Source of the DNA: Candidatus Eiseniibacteriota bacterium
Lineage (GTDB): Bacteria; Eisenbacteria; RBG-16-71-46
DNA length: 49,276 nt
NCBI GenBank assembly: GCA_020849095.1
Contig: JADLGX010000071.1
Coordinates: 1 to 49,276, forward strand
Direction of reading: 5' to 3'
The first letter of the stretch is position 1. Every line of letters starts with the position of its first letter. Both the position numbers and the translations under genes were made by a program. Below are positions 38,708 to 46,946 of this stretch, one piece after another. The notes under the pieces were generated by a model. The model worked only from the letters and a program-made list of their open reading frames with translations, did not search any database and was not told where the DNA came from.

Positions 38708-39985
38708 TCAGCTCGCGGGCTCGGCTTCCTGCTCGGCGGCCGCCACCTCGGCCTCCCGCGCCGCGATGTCGCGCAGCCGCCTCGACACCCACAGCGCTCC
38801 GCCCAGCAGCAGCACCGCGCACAGGCTGGTGGCGACCGGCGCTCCCATGCGCTGCGCGATCGTGCCCGACAGTAGCGCGCCGTAGGGCGCCGTGCCCACG
38901 AACATGAGCGTGTACAGGCTCATCACGCGGCCGCGGTAGCGGTCCTCGGTGGTCATCTGGATCAGCACGTTCGTGCTCGAGACGTACAGGATGAGCCCGA
39001 AGCCCGTGATCGCGCCCATCACCAGCATGGCCGGGAACCAGTGCCACCACGCGAACCCCACCATGCCGACTCCGCCCAGCACGAGTCCCACGAGCAGGTT
39101 CCGGCGCAGCGCCCAGCGGTCGAGCTTCATGGTCATGCGGAAGGCGGCGGCGAGCGAGCCCGCTCCGAAGGCGGACAGCAGCGCGCCGTAGGCACGAGGG
39201 CCCTCGTGCAGGATGTCGCGCGTGTACACGGGCAGAAGCACGTTGTACTGGAATCCCAGCCCGGCGCACACGGCGAGCAGCAGCAGCAGGTCACGGATGC
39301 CCGGAGTAGCCCACGCGTAGCGCACGCCGTCCTTGAGCGTGGAGCCCACCGACCGCTGCGACGCCGGCTCCACGTGTTCGGGCAGGCGCAGAGACGCCAG
39401 CGCGGCCAGCACCGCGGCGAACGACAGCGCGTTGATCCAGAAGCAGCCGGCCTCGCCGAACGCCGCCAGCAGCATTCCCGCGGCGGCCGGTCCCAGGATG
39501 CGCGCCGCGTTGAAGGCCGCCGAGTTGAGCGCGATGCCGTTCGAGAGATCCTCGCGGCCCGTCAGCTCGATGACGAACGACTGGCGCGCGGGCAGGTCGA
39601 ACGTGTTGATGCAGCCGTAGACCAGCGCGAGCGACAGCACCATCCACGGCTTCACGACTCCGGTCGTCACCGCGAGCGCGATCATCACCGCCTGCACCAG
39701 CAGCAGCCCCTGGGTGATCATCAGCAGCCGGCGCTTGTCGGTGCGGTCCGCCAGCACGCCGGCCCACAGCGCGAGCGGCAGCACCGGGAAGAACTGCGCG
39801 AAGCTCAGCAGCCCCAGCATGAAGGCCGAGCTCGTGAGCCGGTGCATCAGCCAGCCCTGCGCCACGCTCTGCATCCAGGTGCCGACGAGCGAAACCAGCT
39901 GCCCGGACCAGTAGAGCCGGAAGTTGCGGTGCCGAAGGGCGCGCAGGCCCGGGGCGAAGTCGAGGCGAGAGGATTCGGAGGACAT
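38708..39985 (-). CDS. MFS transporter, EntS/MFS_3 family
   Basis: 425 residues, 12 predicted TMs. N-terminus ALRHRNFRLYWSGQLVSLVGTWMQSVAQGWL is typical of MFS_3/EntS-like exporters, with the loop 2-3 motif GVLADRTDKRRLLM, and family blocks SFVIELTGREDLSNGIALNSAAFNAARILGPAAAG and STNVLIQMTTEDRYRGRVMSLYTLMFVGTAPYG. The C-terminal tail is acidic. Probable H+-driven exporter of a small hydrophobic molecule; substrate unknown. ATG at 39985 has no Shine-Dalgarno but lies 11 nt after a TAGCTT -10-like sequence (39997-40002, minus strand). It ends 3 bp from the convergent squalene/phytoene synthase gene. Confidence 0.88.
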   Translation of the reverse strand: MSSESSRLDFAPGLRALRHRNFRLYWSGQLVSLVGTWMQSVAQGWLMHRLTSSAFMLGLLSFAQFFPVLPLALWAGVLADRTDKRRLLMITQGLLLVQAVMIALAVTTGVVKPWMVLSLALVYGCINTFDLPARQSFVIELTGREDLSNGIALNSAAFNAARILGPAAAGMLLAAFGEAGCFWINALSFAAVLAALASLRLPEHVEPASQRSVGSTLKDGVRYAWATPGIRDLLLLLAVCAGLGFQYNVLLPVYTRDILHEGPRAYGALLSAFGAGSLAAAFRMTMKLDRWALRRNLLVGLVLGGVGMVGFAWWHWFPAMLVMGAITGFGLILYVSSTNVLIQMTTEDRYRGRVMSLYTLMFVGTAPYGALLSGTIAQRMGAPVATSLCAVLLLGGALWVSRRLRDIAAREAEVAAAEQEAEPAS

Positions 39986-40051
39986 GGAAGGCGCCCAAGC
40001 TAACACAGGGCGCGGCGCCGGAAGCGGTGGCGGGCGCGCCCCGCGCTGCGC

Positions 40052-40057
40052 TAGCGT
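40052..40057 (+). promoter_or_regulatory. -10 element of the GH1 gene, predicted leaderless
   Basis: TAGCGT ends 7 nt before the GTG start at 40065, the same geometry as in front of enolase. No recognisable -35 at 17 nt, and no Shine-Dalgarno. Confidence 0.45.
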
Positions 40058-40064
40058 CACGCGC

Positions 40065-41414
40065 GTGAACACGACCCGCGAACGCCGCTTTCCCGACAAG
40101 TTCCTGTGGGGCGCCGCCACCTCCGCGCACCAGGTCGAAGGCGGCAATACGCACAACGACTGGTGGCGGTTCGAGCAGCAGCCCGGCGTCATCCGCGGCG
40201 GGCGCGGCAGCGGCGAAGCCTGCCGGCACCACGAGCGCTTCGCGGAGGACTTCGCTCTGGCGGCGGCCGACGGGCACGGCGCGCACCGCCTGTCCCTGGA
40301 GTGGAGCCGGCTCGAGCCCCGGCGCGGACACTTCGACGCGGCGGCCGTCGCGCACTACCACGAGGTGCTCGGCGCGCTGCGCCGGCTGGGCATGACGCCC
40401 ATCGTGACGCTGCACCACTTCACGAACCCGCTGTGGATCGCCGACGCCGGTGGCTGGGAATCGCGCGATACGATCGACCGGTTCGCCGAGTTCGCCACCT
40501 TCTGCGCGCGGGAGTTCGGCGGCGAAGTGGACTGGTGGTGCACGGTCAACGAGCCCGAGGTGTTCGCCTTCCGCGGCTGGTCCGAGGGGATCTGGCCGCC
40601 CGCCGTGCGCGACAACTCGCGCGCACTCGGCGTGATCGCGCACCAGCTCGAGGCGCACGGGCGCGCCTATCACGCCATCCACGAAGCGGACCGCCTCGAC
40701 GCCGACGGCGACGGACATGCCGCCCTCGTGGGCTTCGCCAAGCACCACGTGCAGCTCGAGGCTCTGCGCCCGTGGCACCCGCTCGACCGCCTGGTGGCGC
40801 ACTTCGAGCGCCGCGTGTTCAACGAAGCCGTCGAGCAGGCCACGGTGACGGGACGCATCGACCTGGCCATTCCGGGCGCGCGGCCGGTGCGGCGCGACGT
40901 GCCCGGATTGAAGGGTGCGCTCGACTGGTTCGGGCTCAACTACTACACGCGCTGGCGCGTGAAGTCCCTGGCGCGCGAACCGCACGTGGCCACGCCCGGC
41001 GCGCCGCTCAACGACCTGGGCTGGGAGGTCTGGCCCGAAGGCTTCCGCCGCGCGCTCCACTCCGCGGCGCGCGCGGGCAAGCCCGTGCTCGTCACCGAGA
41101 ACGGCTTCGCCGACGCGGGCGACACGCTCCGTCCGCGCGCGCTGTTCGAGTTCGCGGAGGCCATGCACCGGGCGATCGCCGAAGGCGTGCCGGTCGCGGG
41201 CTACCTGCACTGGTCGCTGCTCGACAACTTCGAGTGGGCGGACGGCTGGCACGGCCGCTTCGGGCTCTACGGCGTGGATCCGGCCGATCCCCGCGGTCCG
41301 CGCCGCCGAACGCGCTCGGCCGAGGTGCTGGCGCGGCTCGCGCGCGCCAACGCGCTCACGCCCGAAGTCGAGGAAGCGGCCGGCCGCGTGGCGCTCGGGG
41401 CGCGGCGCGATTAG
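40065..41414 (+). CDS. Glycoside hydrolase family 1 (beta-glucosidase-like)
   Basis: 449 residues with no signal peptide; cytoplasmic retaining glycosidase. N-terminal FPDKFLWGAATSAHQVEGGNTHNDWW is the GH1 signature. The acid/base Glu lies in WWCTVNEPEVFAF and the nucleophile Glu in PVLVTENGFADAGD; WSLLDNFEWADGWHGRFGLYGVD is the aglycone/glycone subsite block. FWGAATSAHQ, HHFTNP and NYYTRW also match. Substrate is probably a beta-glucoside or beta-galactoside. GTG at 40065 (VNTTRERRFPDKF) was chosen because the upstream 47 codons lack family similarity and a TAGCGT -10 lies 7 nt before. Its stop codon overlaps the -10 of the downstream zinc-ribbon gene. Confidence 0.93.
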   Translation: MNTTRERRFPDKFLWGAATSAHQVEGGNTHNDWWRFEQQPGVIRGGRGSGEACRHHERFAEDFALAAADGHGAHRLSLEWSRLEPRRGHFDAAAVAHYHEVLGALRRLGMTPIVTLHHFTNPLWIADAGGWESRDTIDRFAEFATFCAREFGGEVDWWCTVNEPEVFAFRGWSEGIWPPAVRDNSRALGVIAHQLEAHGRAYHAIHEADRLDADGDGHAALVGFAKHHVQLEALRPWHPLDRLVAHFERRVFNEAVEQATVTGRIDLAIPGARPVRRDVPGLKGALDWFGLNYYTRWRVKSLAREPHVATPGAPLNDLGWEVWPEGFRRALHSAARAGKPVLVTENGFADAGDTLRPRALFEFAEAMHRAIAEGVPVAGYLHWSLLDNFEWADGWHGRFGLYGVDPADPRGPRRRTRSAEVLARLARANALTPEVEEAAGRVALGARRD

Positions 41415-41448
41415 ACTGCGCCCGCCATTTCCAACGGAGGAATCCCCG

Positions 41449-41622
41449 ATGTGCCCGATGTGCAAGGACGAGAAGTGCCAGGTGATCGAGCAGCCCAACG
41501 GCAAGCTGGTTTGTGGGTGCGGCAAGCACTCGTGGCCCAACAGCGCCGTCTACGCCGAAGCCTGCCGCAAGTCGAGCCTCACCGTGGTGAAGACCGTCCA
41601 CAACTGGACGCAGTCCTACTAG
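41449..41622 (+). CDS. 57-residue zinc-ribbon-like protein
   Basis: Begins MCPMCKDEKCQVIEQPNG, then LVCGCGKHSW, and ends VKTVHNWTQSY. Cys pairs CPMC and CGC (plus Cys10 and Cys39) can form a compact zinc ribbon of the rubredoxin-knuckle type. It has a strong Shine-Dalgarno (CGGAGG, 8 nt before the ATG) and its own -10 (TAGACT, 41412-41417) inside the stop of the upstream GH1 gene. It overlaps the end of the convergent TIM-barrel-like gene by 4 bp. Too short for most automatic gene calls. No family was recognised; a nucleic-acid- or metal-binding role is a guess. Confidence 0.75.
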   Translation: MCPMCKDEKCQVIEQPNGKLVCGCGKHSWPNSAVYAEACRKSSLTVVKTVHNWTQSY

Positions 41623-42509
41623 AGCCCGGCCGGGCCTCCGGCGGCGTTCTTCGCGCCGCCGAGCTGGCGCAGCTCCGCCGCCACGTCGTCGAGGTCCACC
41701 AGCTCGGGCACCAGCCCGTGCGCCCCGTGCTCGCGCGCGAACGCCGCGCCCTCTTCCAGCGGCACGACGCCGCCCGCGCGCAGCTCCGTCGCGAGCACCG
41801 GAATGCCGGGCCGCCGCAGGGCGCCGAGAACGCCGGCCGTGTCGGGCCGCATGCCGAACCCGCGCGGATTGACCGGCGCCATCACGAAGTCGGGCTCGAC
41901 TCCCCACTCGTGCAACCGCCGCACGAGCAGCGCGAGGTTCGCGGTTTCGAATCCGGCGAGCCCGCCGAAACGGGCGCGCCCGAACGCGAGAATGCGCTCG
42001 AAGAACCGGGCGTGGCCCGCGGCGAGCGCCAGATCGGTGATCGGGGCGGCCACGGTGAGTCCGCACAGGTCGCGGGGTTCGACGAAGCGCGCCTCCGCTT
42101 CGCAGCGCGACGCCACGCGCGCGGACAGGTCTCCCGTGAGCGCCGCCGGCAGCATGCCGATCGCGCCCGGGCCGCCGCGGAGCGCCCCCCAGCCGGCCGC
42201 GCCCGTGCCGCCCTGCGCCAGCGGGTGCTCGAAGAACAGGTCGTCGGCCGGCGGCGTCCACGGCAGGCGCGCCAGCACCGGGACGCTCCGCCGAAGTTCG
42301 GCGAGCGCCGCGCGCATCGTGGGCGAAGGCACCGCGTAGACCGCCTCGGCGCCGGCGTCGAGCGCCTTCACCAGCGTGACCGCCAGCGACTCGGACTCGC
42401 GAAAGCGCCCGGCCACCTCGAGCGCGCGGTCGCGCGTGGTGCGCGGCGGAAGGTCGATGCACGTGGCGCCCAGCAGCAGGCGCGGCGCCGACAGGCGCGA
42501 CGGGCTCAC
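41619..42509 (-). CDS. Unknown protein, possibly TIM-barrel-like, partner of the Gfo/Idh-like gene
   Basis: 296 residues, soluble, no signal peptide. Alternating hydrophobic strands and helices (SLAVTLVKALDAGAEAVYAVPSPTMRAAL, VPVLARLPW, DFVMAPVNPRGFGMRPD, GIPVLATELRAGGVVPLEEGAAFAREHGAHGLVPELV) suggest a (beta/alpha)8 fold. Features resemble aldo-keto-reductase- or 'aldolase-like' proteins seen beside Gfo/Idh genes, but no catalytic motif was recognised. GTG at 42509 overlaps the upstream gene's stop as GTGA, so the two are translationally coupled and probably act in one pathway. Confidence 0.6.
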   Translation of the reverse strand: MSPSRLSAPRLLLGATCIDLPPRTTRDRALEVAGRFRESESLAVTLVKALDAGAEAVYAVPSPTMRAALAELRRSVPVLARLPWTPPADDLFFEHPLAQGGTGAAGWGALRGGPGAIGMLPAALTGDLSARVASRCEAEARFVEPRDLCGLTVAAPITDLALAAGHARFFERILAFGRARFGGLAGFETANLALLVRRLHEWGVEPDFVMAPVNPRGFGMRPDTAGVLGALRRPGIPVLATELRAGGVVPLEEGAAFAREHGAHGLVPELVDLDDVAAELRQLGGAKNAAGGPAGL

Positions 42510-43567
42510 GCGCTCACCGGCGCGGACGCGCCACCGGCCGCGAGCGAAGCGCGCAGCGCGTCGAGCGTCCGCAGCACGCGCATCGCGCGCTCGCCGTCCA
42601 GGTCGGGGCAGCGCTCACCGGACTCTCGCGCGCGCACGAACGCGTCGAACGCGTGCGACACGTCCCCGGCGTCGAACGCGAGCGGGTCCGGCACGTCGGC
42701 CAGCGACAGCCGCGTCACTCCCTCTTCGAAGCCGCCGCCCGCGACCGTGAGGTCGGCTTCGAGCGCGTCATCGGAAGCGATCATGGTGCCCCGGTCGCCC
42801 TCCACCTCCAGCACCAGCGCCGCGCGCGGATAGCCCGGAACGCTCCACGAAGCGTCGAGTCCCGCTTCGGCGCCGTTGTCGAGCGACAGCATGGCGTGCA
42901 GTTCGTCCACCCGCGCGCCGTAGAGCCGGTGCGCGCTCGCCGTCACCGAGCGCACCGGGCCCAGGCAGCGGTCGAGCAGCAGAAGCAGGTCGCCCACGGC
43001 GAAGTCGAGCACGTCGAGCTCCGCGGGCGGCGCGCCCGGCGCGAACACGCGGGACACGAACACAGAGGCGCGCACCTGGTGCGGCACGCCCAGCGCGCCG
43101 CTCGCGAACAGCTCGATGCCGCGGCGCAGCAGCGGATGAAAGAGCGCCGGCGAGGCGCAGCCCAGGCGGGCGCGGACGTCGGCGGGCAGCGCCGCGAGTC
43201 CTGCCGCCCCGGCGGAGCCGAACGCGGGCAGGCCGTCCACGAGCACGTCGAGTCCGGCGGCGAGCCCCTCGGCGGCGAGCGCCGCGCGCGCCTCGGCGGG
43301 CGCGCAGACGATCAGGGCGTCGAGCGGGCCGCGGGCGAGCAGGCGGGCCAGCGTGGGTTCGGCGGGAGCGGTGAATCCCGCGGCTCGCGCGAAGCGGCGC
43401 AGGTCGGCGCGCGGCTCCACGAATCCCGCCACGGCGCAGCCTTCGTGCTGCGCCGCCGCCATCGCGTGCGCCAGCCCCGCGCGCCCCAGTCCCGCCACCG
43501 CCACGCGGCACGGTGTCGCGATGGCGGCGCCTTCGTCGGGCGCTGTCGAGTCGGCTGGCGAATGCAT
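42506..43567 (-). CDS. Gfo/Idh/MocA-family protein lacking the canonical catalytic Lys
   Basis: 353 residues. The N-terminal Rossmann domain (VAVAGLGRAGLAHAMAA, then VEPRADLRRFARAAGF and PLDALIVCAPAEARAALAAEGLAAGLDVLVDGLPAFG) matches the family except that the usual EKP motif (catalytic Lys) is DGL here. The C-terminal alpha/beta domain (about 135-330) contains VLDFAVGDLLLLLDRCLGPVRSVTASAHRL and a sugar-binding-type sheet. It may bind NAD(P) without classical dehydrogenase activity. A TAGCTT -10-like element (43616-43621, minus strand) precedes it, followed by an inverted GCGAA/TTCGC repeat (43601-43615). It is coupled to the unknown partner downstream. Confidence 0.75.
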   Translation of the reverse strand: MHSPADSTAPDEGAAIATPCRVAVAGLGRAGLAHAMAAAQHEGCAVAGFVEPRADLRRFARAAGFTAPAEPTLARLLARGPLDALIVCAPAEARAALAAEGLAAGLDVLVDGLPAFGSAGAAGLAALPADVRARLGCASPALFHPLLRRGIELFASGALGVPHQVRASVFVSRVFAPGAPPAELDVLDFAVGDLLLLLDRCLGPVRSVTASAHRLYGARVDELHAMLSLDNGAEAGLDASWSVPGYPRAALVLEVEGDRGTMIASDDALEADLTVAGGGFEEGVTRLSLADVPDPLAFDAGDVSHAFDAFVRARESGERCPDLDGERAMRVLRTLDALRASLAAGGASAPVSA

Positions 43568-43661
43568 GCGTCGTGTCCCGGGGAGGGCGCTGGAGAGCTG
43601 GCGAACGAACTTCGCAAGCTACAGGCGCGCTCGCGGCGGAGCAAGACGACGCCGGCCGGGA

Positions 43662-44240
43662 CTACGCCGTCATCTTGAAAGCGATGTCCACGTCCTTGCG
43701 CTCGGACTCGTCGATCTTGAACAGTTCGGCCGGCTGCAGGTTCATGCCGCCCGCCACCCACGAGTCGGGAATCTGCTCGATGCGCGTGTTGAACATGGCG
43801 ACGGTGTCGTTGTAGAACTCGCGCCGGTCCGCGATCGCGTTCTCGAGTTCGCTGATCCGCTGCTGCAGCGACGTGAACGAGTTGTTCGCCTTGAGGTCGG
43901 GGTAGTTCTCGGCGACCGCGAAGAACCCGCCGAGCGCGCGCGTGATGGCGTTTTCGGCGTCGGCGCGCTGGCGCACGCTGGCCGCGCCCGCCAGGGCGGC
44001 GCGAGCCTCGCTCAGCTTGTCGAAGACGCCGCGCTCGTGCTGCATGTAGGCCTCGCACACCTTCACGAGCTTGGGCAGCTCGTCGTGGCGCTGCTTGAGC
44101 AGCACGTCGATGTTCGCCCACGACCGCCCGATGTTGTTCTTCATCTCGATCAGGCTGTTGTAGATCGACAGGAAGTAACCCACCGAGCCGACGAGCACGA
44201 ACCCGATCACGACCGTCCAGAGAATCTCACCGGGATGCAT
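43662..44240 (-). CDS. lemA: LemA family protein
   Basis: 192 residues. One N-terminal TM (about 6-27) followed by a helical bundle. Signature blocks: YNSLIEMKNNIGRSWANIDVLLKQRHDELPKLVKVCEAYMQHERGVFDKLSEAR and the C-terminal FKIDESERKDVDIAFKM. CGAGGAGGTCGAG gives a perfect Shine-Dalgarno before ATG 44240; a much longer frame upstream is the antisense/out-of-frame side of the GIDE gene. LemA proteins are membrane proteins of unclear function often linked to GIDE/BAM-domain or TPM-domain partners. The two upstream genes are GIDE-like, and the order (GIDE, GIDE, LemA) matches that association. Confidence 0.93.
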   Translation of the reverse strand: MHPGEILWTVVIGFVLVGSVGYFLSIYNSLIEMKNNIGRSWANIDVLLKQRHDELPKLVKVCEAYMQHERGVFDKLSEARAALAGAASVRQRADAENAITRALGGFFAVAENYPDLKANNSFTSLQQRISELENAIADRREFYNDTVAMFNTRIEQIPDSWVAGGMNLQPAELFKIDESERKDVDIAFKMTA

Positions 44241-44293
44241 CTCGACCTCCTCGTGCGATGGAACAGGGCCGGTCGCGCCGGCCGGATGAATGC

Positions 44294-45124
44294 CTATCGG
44301 AAAAACGATCCGGTGCGCGCCAGTTCGAGCAGGCACCAGAGGCCGAAGCACGCCAGCAGCGGTCCGCCGATCAGCCCGCCGAACGCGCGCACGCCGTACT
44401 CCAGCGTCATGCCCGCCTCGCTCGTCTGGCTCATCAGGTACGGCTCGCCCTTCTGGCCGCTGCGAATCACACCGCGGACGTCGGGATCCACCTCGCGCAC
44501 GCGCTTGGCGCGCCAGCCGTCGGTGCCCGTTGCCTGCATCTCGATGTCGTCGAACGACACGTCGCGCGCCATCGCCTTGGGGTGCGCGCGGCCGAGCACG
44601 TAGAGGCGAACGCCCGGCTCCAGCGCGCGCTCGCGAAAGCGCATGGCGCCGATCGCCCACATGCGGCGCATGCCGAGCCCCTGCTGCTCCATGTACTGCA
44701 TGTACATCTCGGGCACGCCCAGCCCGTGCGTGGTCTCTTCCGCGCCGAACCCCACCTTCACGTCGGCGCCCTGCGGATAGACCAGGGCCACGCCCGTCTC
44801 GTCGCGCAGGTAGAACGGATTGCCGGAGCGGTTGCGGTGCACGACGTGCCAGTTCGTCCGTCCGCCGCGCGAGCGTCCGGACAGCGTCGAGATCTCGACC
44901 TCCCAGAACACGCAGGACTTGCCGGTGAAGGGCGCGACCGTGTCGCTGCGCGGCTCGACCGTGCCGTTCAGTTCGACCATGCCCATGGCCATCGACCGCA
45001 CGCGCGCGGTCGGCGTGTCGCGAATGACGCGCCACGTGCGCAGCGACCGGAAGCCGTGCAGGAACGCCCACACGCCGAAGCCCAGCGAACCGACGGAAAA
45101 GAGCGTCGCCTGGATCGGGATCAT
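44294..45124 (-). CDS. GIDE/BAM-domain membrane protein (MULAN-like) 1
   Basis: 276 residues, TM at about 5-25 and 250-270. Between them lies a BAM/GIDE-like beta domain: RVRSMAMGMVELNGTVEPRSDTVAPFTGKSCVFWEVEISTL, then NPFYLRDETGVALVYPQGADVKV and ALEPGVRLYVLGRAHPK. This matches the region of eukaryotic MUL1/GIDE that senses or binds at the membrane; the RING E3 part is absent. Bacterial members of this family are commonly encoded beside LemA and are of unknown function. It starts 1 bp after the stop of the paralogue upstream and lies 53 bp before lemA. Confidence 0.82.
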   Translation of the reverse strand: MIPIQATLFSVGSLGFGVWAFLHGFRSLRTWRVIRDTPTARVRSMAMGMVELNGTVEPRSDTVAPFTGKSCVFWEVEISTLSGRSRGGRTNWHVVHRNRSGNPFYLRDETGVALVYPQGADVKVGFGAEETTHGLGVPEMYMQYMEQQGLGMRRMWAIGAMRFRERALEPGVRLYVLGRAHPKAMARDVSFDDIEMQATGTDGWRAKRVREVDPDVRGVIRSGQKGEPYLMSQTSEAGMTLEYGVRAFGGLIGGPLLACFGLWCLLELARTGSFFR

Positions 45125-45125
45125 G

Positions 45126-45947
45126 TCAGCGCCCTCCCGCCATCGTGGCGCCGGCCACGTGCGCCAGGTGCAGCAGCCCGGCCAGCGCCAGCGCGGGGCC
45201 CAGCACGCCGCCCAGCGTGCGCCACGCCGCCGGCAGCGGACGCGAGGCGGAAGCGCCGTCGGCCAGCACCTGCGTGGGAAATCCCTCCGGCGACTCGAGC
45301 CGCCACGCGAACGAAGGCGCGACCGCCGCGGCGACCGCGAACGCGGCGCCGTCGGTGCCCGTGCGCGCCCACTCGATTTCGGGTTCCGCGATCGCTTCGG
45401 CGCCGTGGACGGCCGAGGCGATCACGGTGACGACGGCGCCCGGCAGCAGCGCGCGCTCGACGATCCGCAGCGCCCCGCCCCGGCGGCGCAGCCACGAAAG
45501 CTCCTCGTGCCGTTCGAGCAGCGCCTCGAGCGGCGCGCCCAGCGCTTCGCCCGCGGCGAACTCGCGCTCCTGCGTGACCGGCAGGCTCCATTCGCTGTCG
45601 TCCGGCTCCACCTGCGCGCTGTCGTCGCCGGCACGCAGTTCGAACGGGCGCGTCTCGCGCACCGTTCCGGACAGCGCGGCCGCCGCGTCCGACACCTCAA
45701 GCGAGAAACCCGCGCAGGGCACGCCACCGAGCGGCGAGAACAGCGGGCTCACGAGCGACACGCGGCCCTGCACGCGGACGAGCCCCTCGCGCAGTCCGGC
45801 CAGCGGGCGCTCGCGCAAAGCCGCGAGCGCGCGCCGCAGACGCAGCACGCGATAGCCGTCGGCGAACCACGCCGCACCGCCGATCAGGCAGGCGATCGCG
45901 GCCAGCACCCCGGAGAATCCGAGCGGGATCTGGAAGTCGGGAGACAT
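45126..45947 (-). CDS. GIDE/BAM-domain-like membrane protein 2
   Basis: 273 residues, paralogue of the next gene. TM1 at about 10-30 and TM2 near 240-265, with an intervening beta domain (RVQGRVSLVSPLFSPLGGVPCAGFSLEVSD, and VERALLPGAVVTVIASAVHG). Motif conservation is weaker than in the downstream copy (the 'tPFtGk.cv' segment is SPLFSPLGGVPC), so it has diverged or specialised. The pair is encoded head-to-tail with a 1-bp gap, then LemA, indicating a three-component membrane assembly. The first ATG (45947) is used. Functional role unknown. Confidence 0.72.
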   Translation of the reverse strand: MSPDFQIPLGFSGVLAAIACLIGGAAWFADGYRVLRLRRALAALRERPLAGLREGLVRVQGRVSLVSPLFSPLGGVPCAGFSLEVSDAAAALSGTVRETRPFELRAGDDSAQVEPDDSEWSLPVTQEREFAAGEALGAPLEALLERHEELSWLRRRGGALRIVERALLPGAVVTVIASAVHGAEAIAEPEIEWARTGTDGAAFAVAAAVAPSFAWRLESPEGFPTQVLADGASASRPLPAAWRTLGGVLGPALALAGLLHLAHVAGATMAGGR

Positions 45948-45995
45948 GACGCCGGGGTTATCGGCGCCCCCCCGGCGGCGGCTTAGGGAGATTTC

Positions 45996-46050
45996 CCGGC
46001 CAAGTGGCCGGAAAGGCGGGCCTTCGCGCGGCGGCTGCGCCGCGCGAAGG
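45996..46050 (-). terminator. Tandem hairpins after the SDR gene
   Basis: A perfect 13-bp stem (46021-46033 with 46038-46050, loop GCTG) lies 10 bp after the SDR stop and is followed in the minus direction by CCCGCCTTTCC. A second 6-bp hairpin sits at 45996-46011. Together they separate the SDR gene from the GIDE-LemA operon. Confidence 0.65.
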
Positions 46051-46059
46051 CTTTCGCAC

Positions 46060-46839
46060 TCAGCGGGCGCTCGCCAGCGCCCGGCCGCCGTCGATCGAAA
46101 CGTTGGCTCCGGTCACCCATCCGGCCTCCTCGCTGGCCAGGTAGAGGATGAGCGTGGCCACTTCCTCGGCGTTGCCCACGCGCCCGATCGGATGGGTGGT
46201 CTTGCCGCGCTCCAGGAACGCCGGGTAGTCCGCCACGGCGTTCGTCACCGTGTGCAGCTCGGTGACCACGACGCCCGGCGCGATCGCGTTCACGCGCACG
46301 CCGAACGGCGCGAAGTCGAGCGCCGAGCAGCGCGTGAGCATGTCCACCGCCGCCTTGCTCACGCAGTAGGACGCCAGCCCGGGATACGGGCGCACGCCTC
46401 CGGCCACGCTGGAGACGTTCACGATCGCGCCCTTGCGCTCCTTGAGCGGCTCGGCCGCCGCGCGCGTCATGTGGAGGATGGAGTCCACGTTGCTGCTCAT
46501 CACGTGCTTCCAGGACTCGGCCGTCGTGTCCATCACCGAACCGTTGCCGATCACGCCGGCGGCGTTGACGAGCACGTCGAGCCCGCCGAATGCCGCGACC
46601 GCCTCCTTCACCCACGCCGCGGCCGTCGCCTCGGCACGCACGTCGCCCACGACGACGTGAACGCGCGCGCCCTCGCCCTTCAGCTCGGCCGCGACTTCGT
46701 CGAGACGCTCGCGCCGCCGGCCCGCCAGCACCACCGCCGCGCCTTCCGCCGCCAGCGCTCGCGCGCAGGCGCGTCCGATGCCGCTGCTCGCGCCCGTGAC
46801 GAGCGCCACCTTGCCCGTGAACCGCATCCGCTCCGCCAT
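46060..46839 (-). CDS. Short-chain dehydrogenase/reductase
   Basis: 259 residues, classical SDR. NAD(P)-binding TGASSGIGRACARAL, LVNAAGVIG, active-site Ser in NVSSVAGG and YCVSK (Tyr-x-x-x-Lys). The start at 46839 (MAERMRFTGK) follows GGAGGAAG; the frame continues 18 codons upstream but without coding character. R39-R41 after strand 2 (LAGRRRERLD) suggest NADP(H) preference. Substrate unknown. It is a single-gene unit between hairpins on one side and the divergent Hyf-like operon on the other. Confidence 0.92.
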   Translation of the reverse strand: MAERMRFTGKVALVTGASSGIGRACARALAAEGAAVVLAGRRRERLDEVAAELKGEGARVHVVVGDVRAEATAAAWVKEAVAAFGGLDVLVNAAGVIGNGSVMDTTAESWKHVMSSNVDSILHMTRAAAEPLKERKGAIVNVSSVAGGVRPYPGLASYCVSKAAVDMLTRCSALDFAPFGVRVNAIAPGVVVTELHTVTNAVADYPAFLERGKTTHPIGRVGNAEEVATLILYLASEEAGWVTGANVSIDGGRALASAR

Positions 46840-46910
46840 GACTTCCTCCGTGTGGTCGTGTGCCGCGCAACCGAATGGCGCGCAGGTTAGCAAACGCAGG
46901 CACGCCGGGC

Positions 46911-46939
46911 TTGCCGCGGGGTCCCTCGCGTGGTGTTAT
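46911..46939 (+). promoter_or_regulatory. Promoter before the Hyf-like operon, leaderless geometry
   Basis: TTGCCG (46911-46916), a 17-nt spacer and TGTTAT (46934-46939). The hexamer ends 7 nt before an ATG at 46947, the spacing seen before enolase and the GH1 gene. Confidence 0.5.
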
Positions 46940-46946
46940 CGGGCCG

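Noticed and set aside
45126-45947. Calling the second GIDE-like gene an unrelated protein
   Set aside because: Motif conservation is weak, but length, two TMs, beta-domain order and tandem position with the first GIDE gene make common ancestry the simpler reading.
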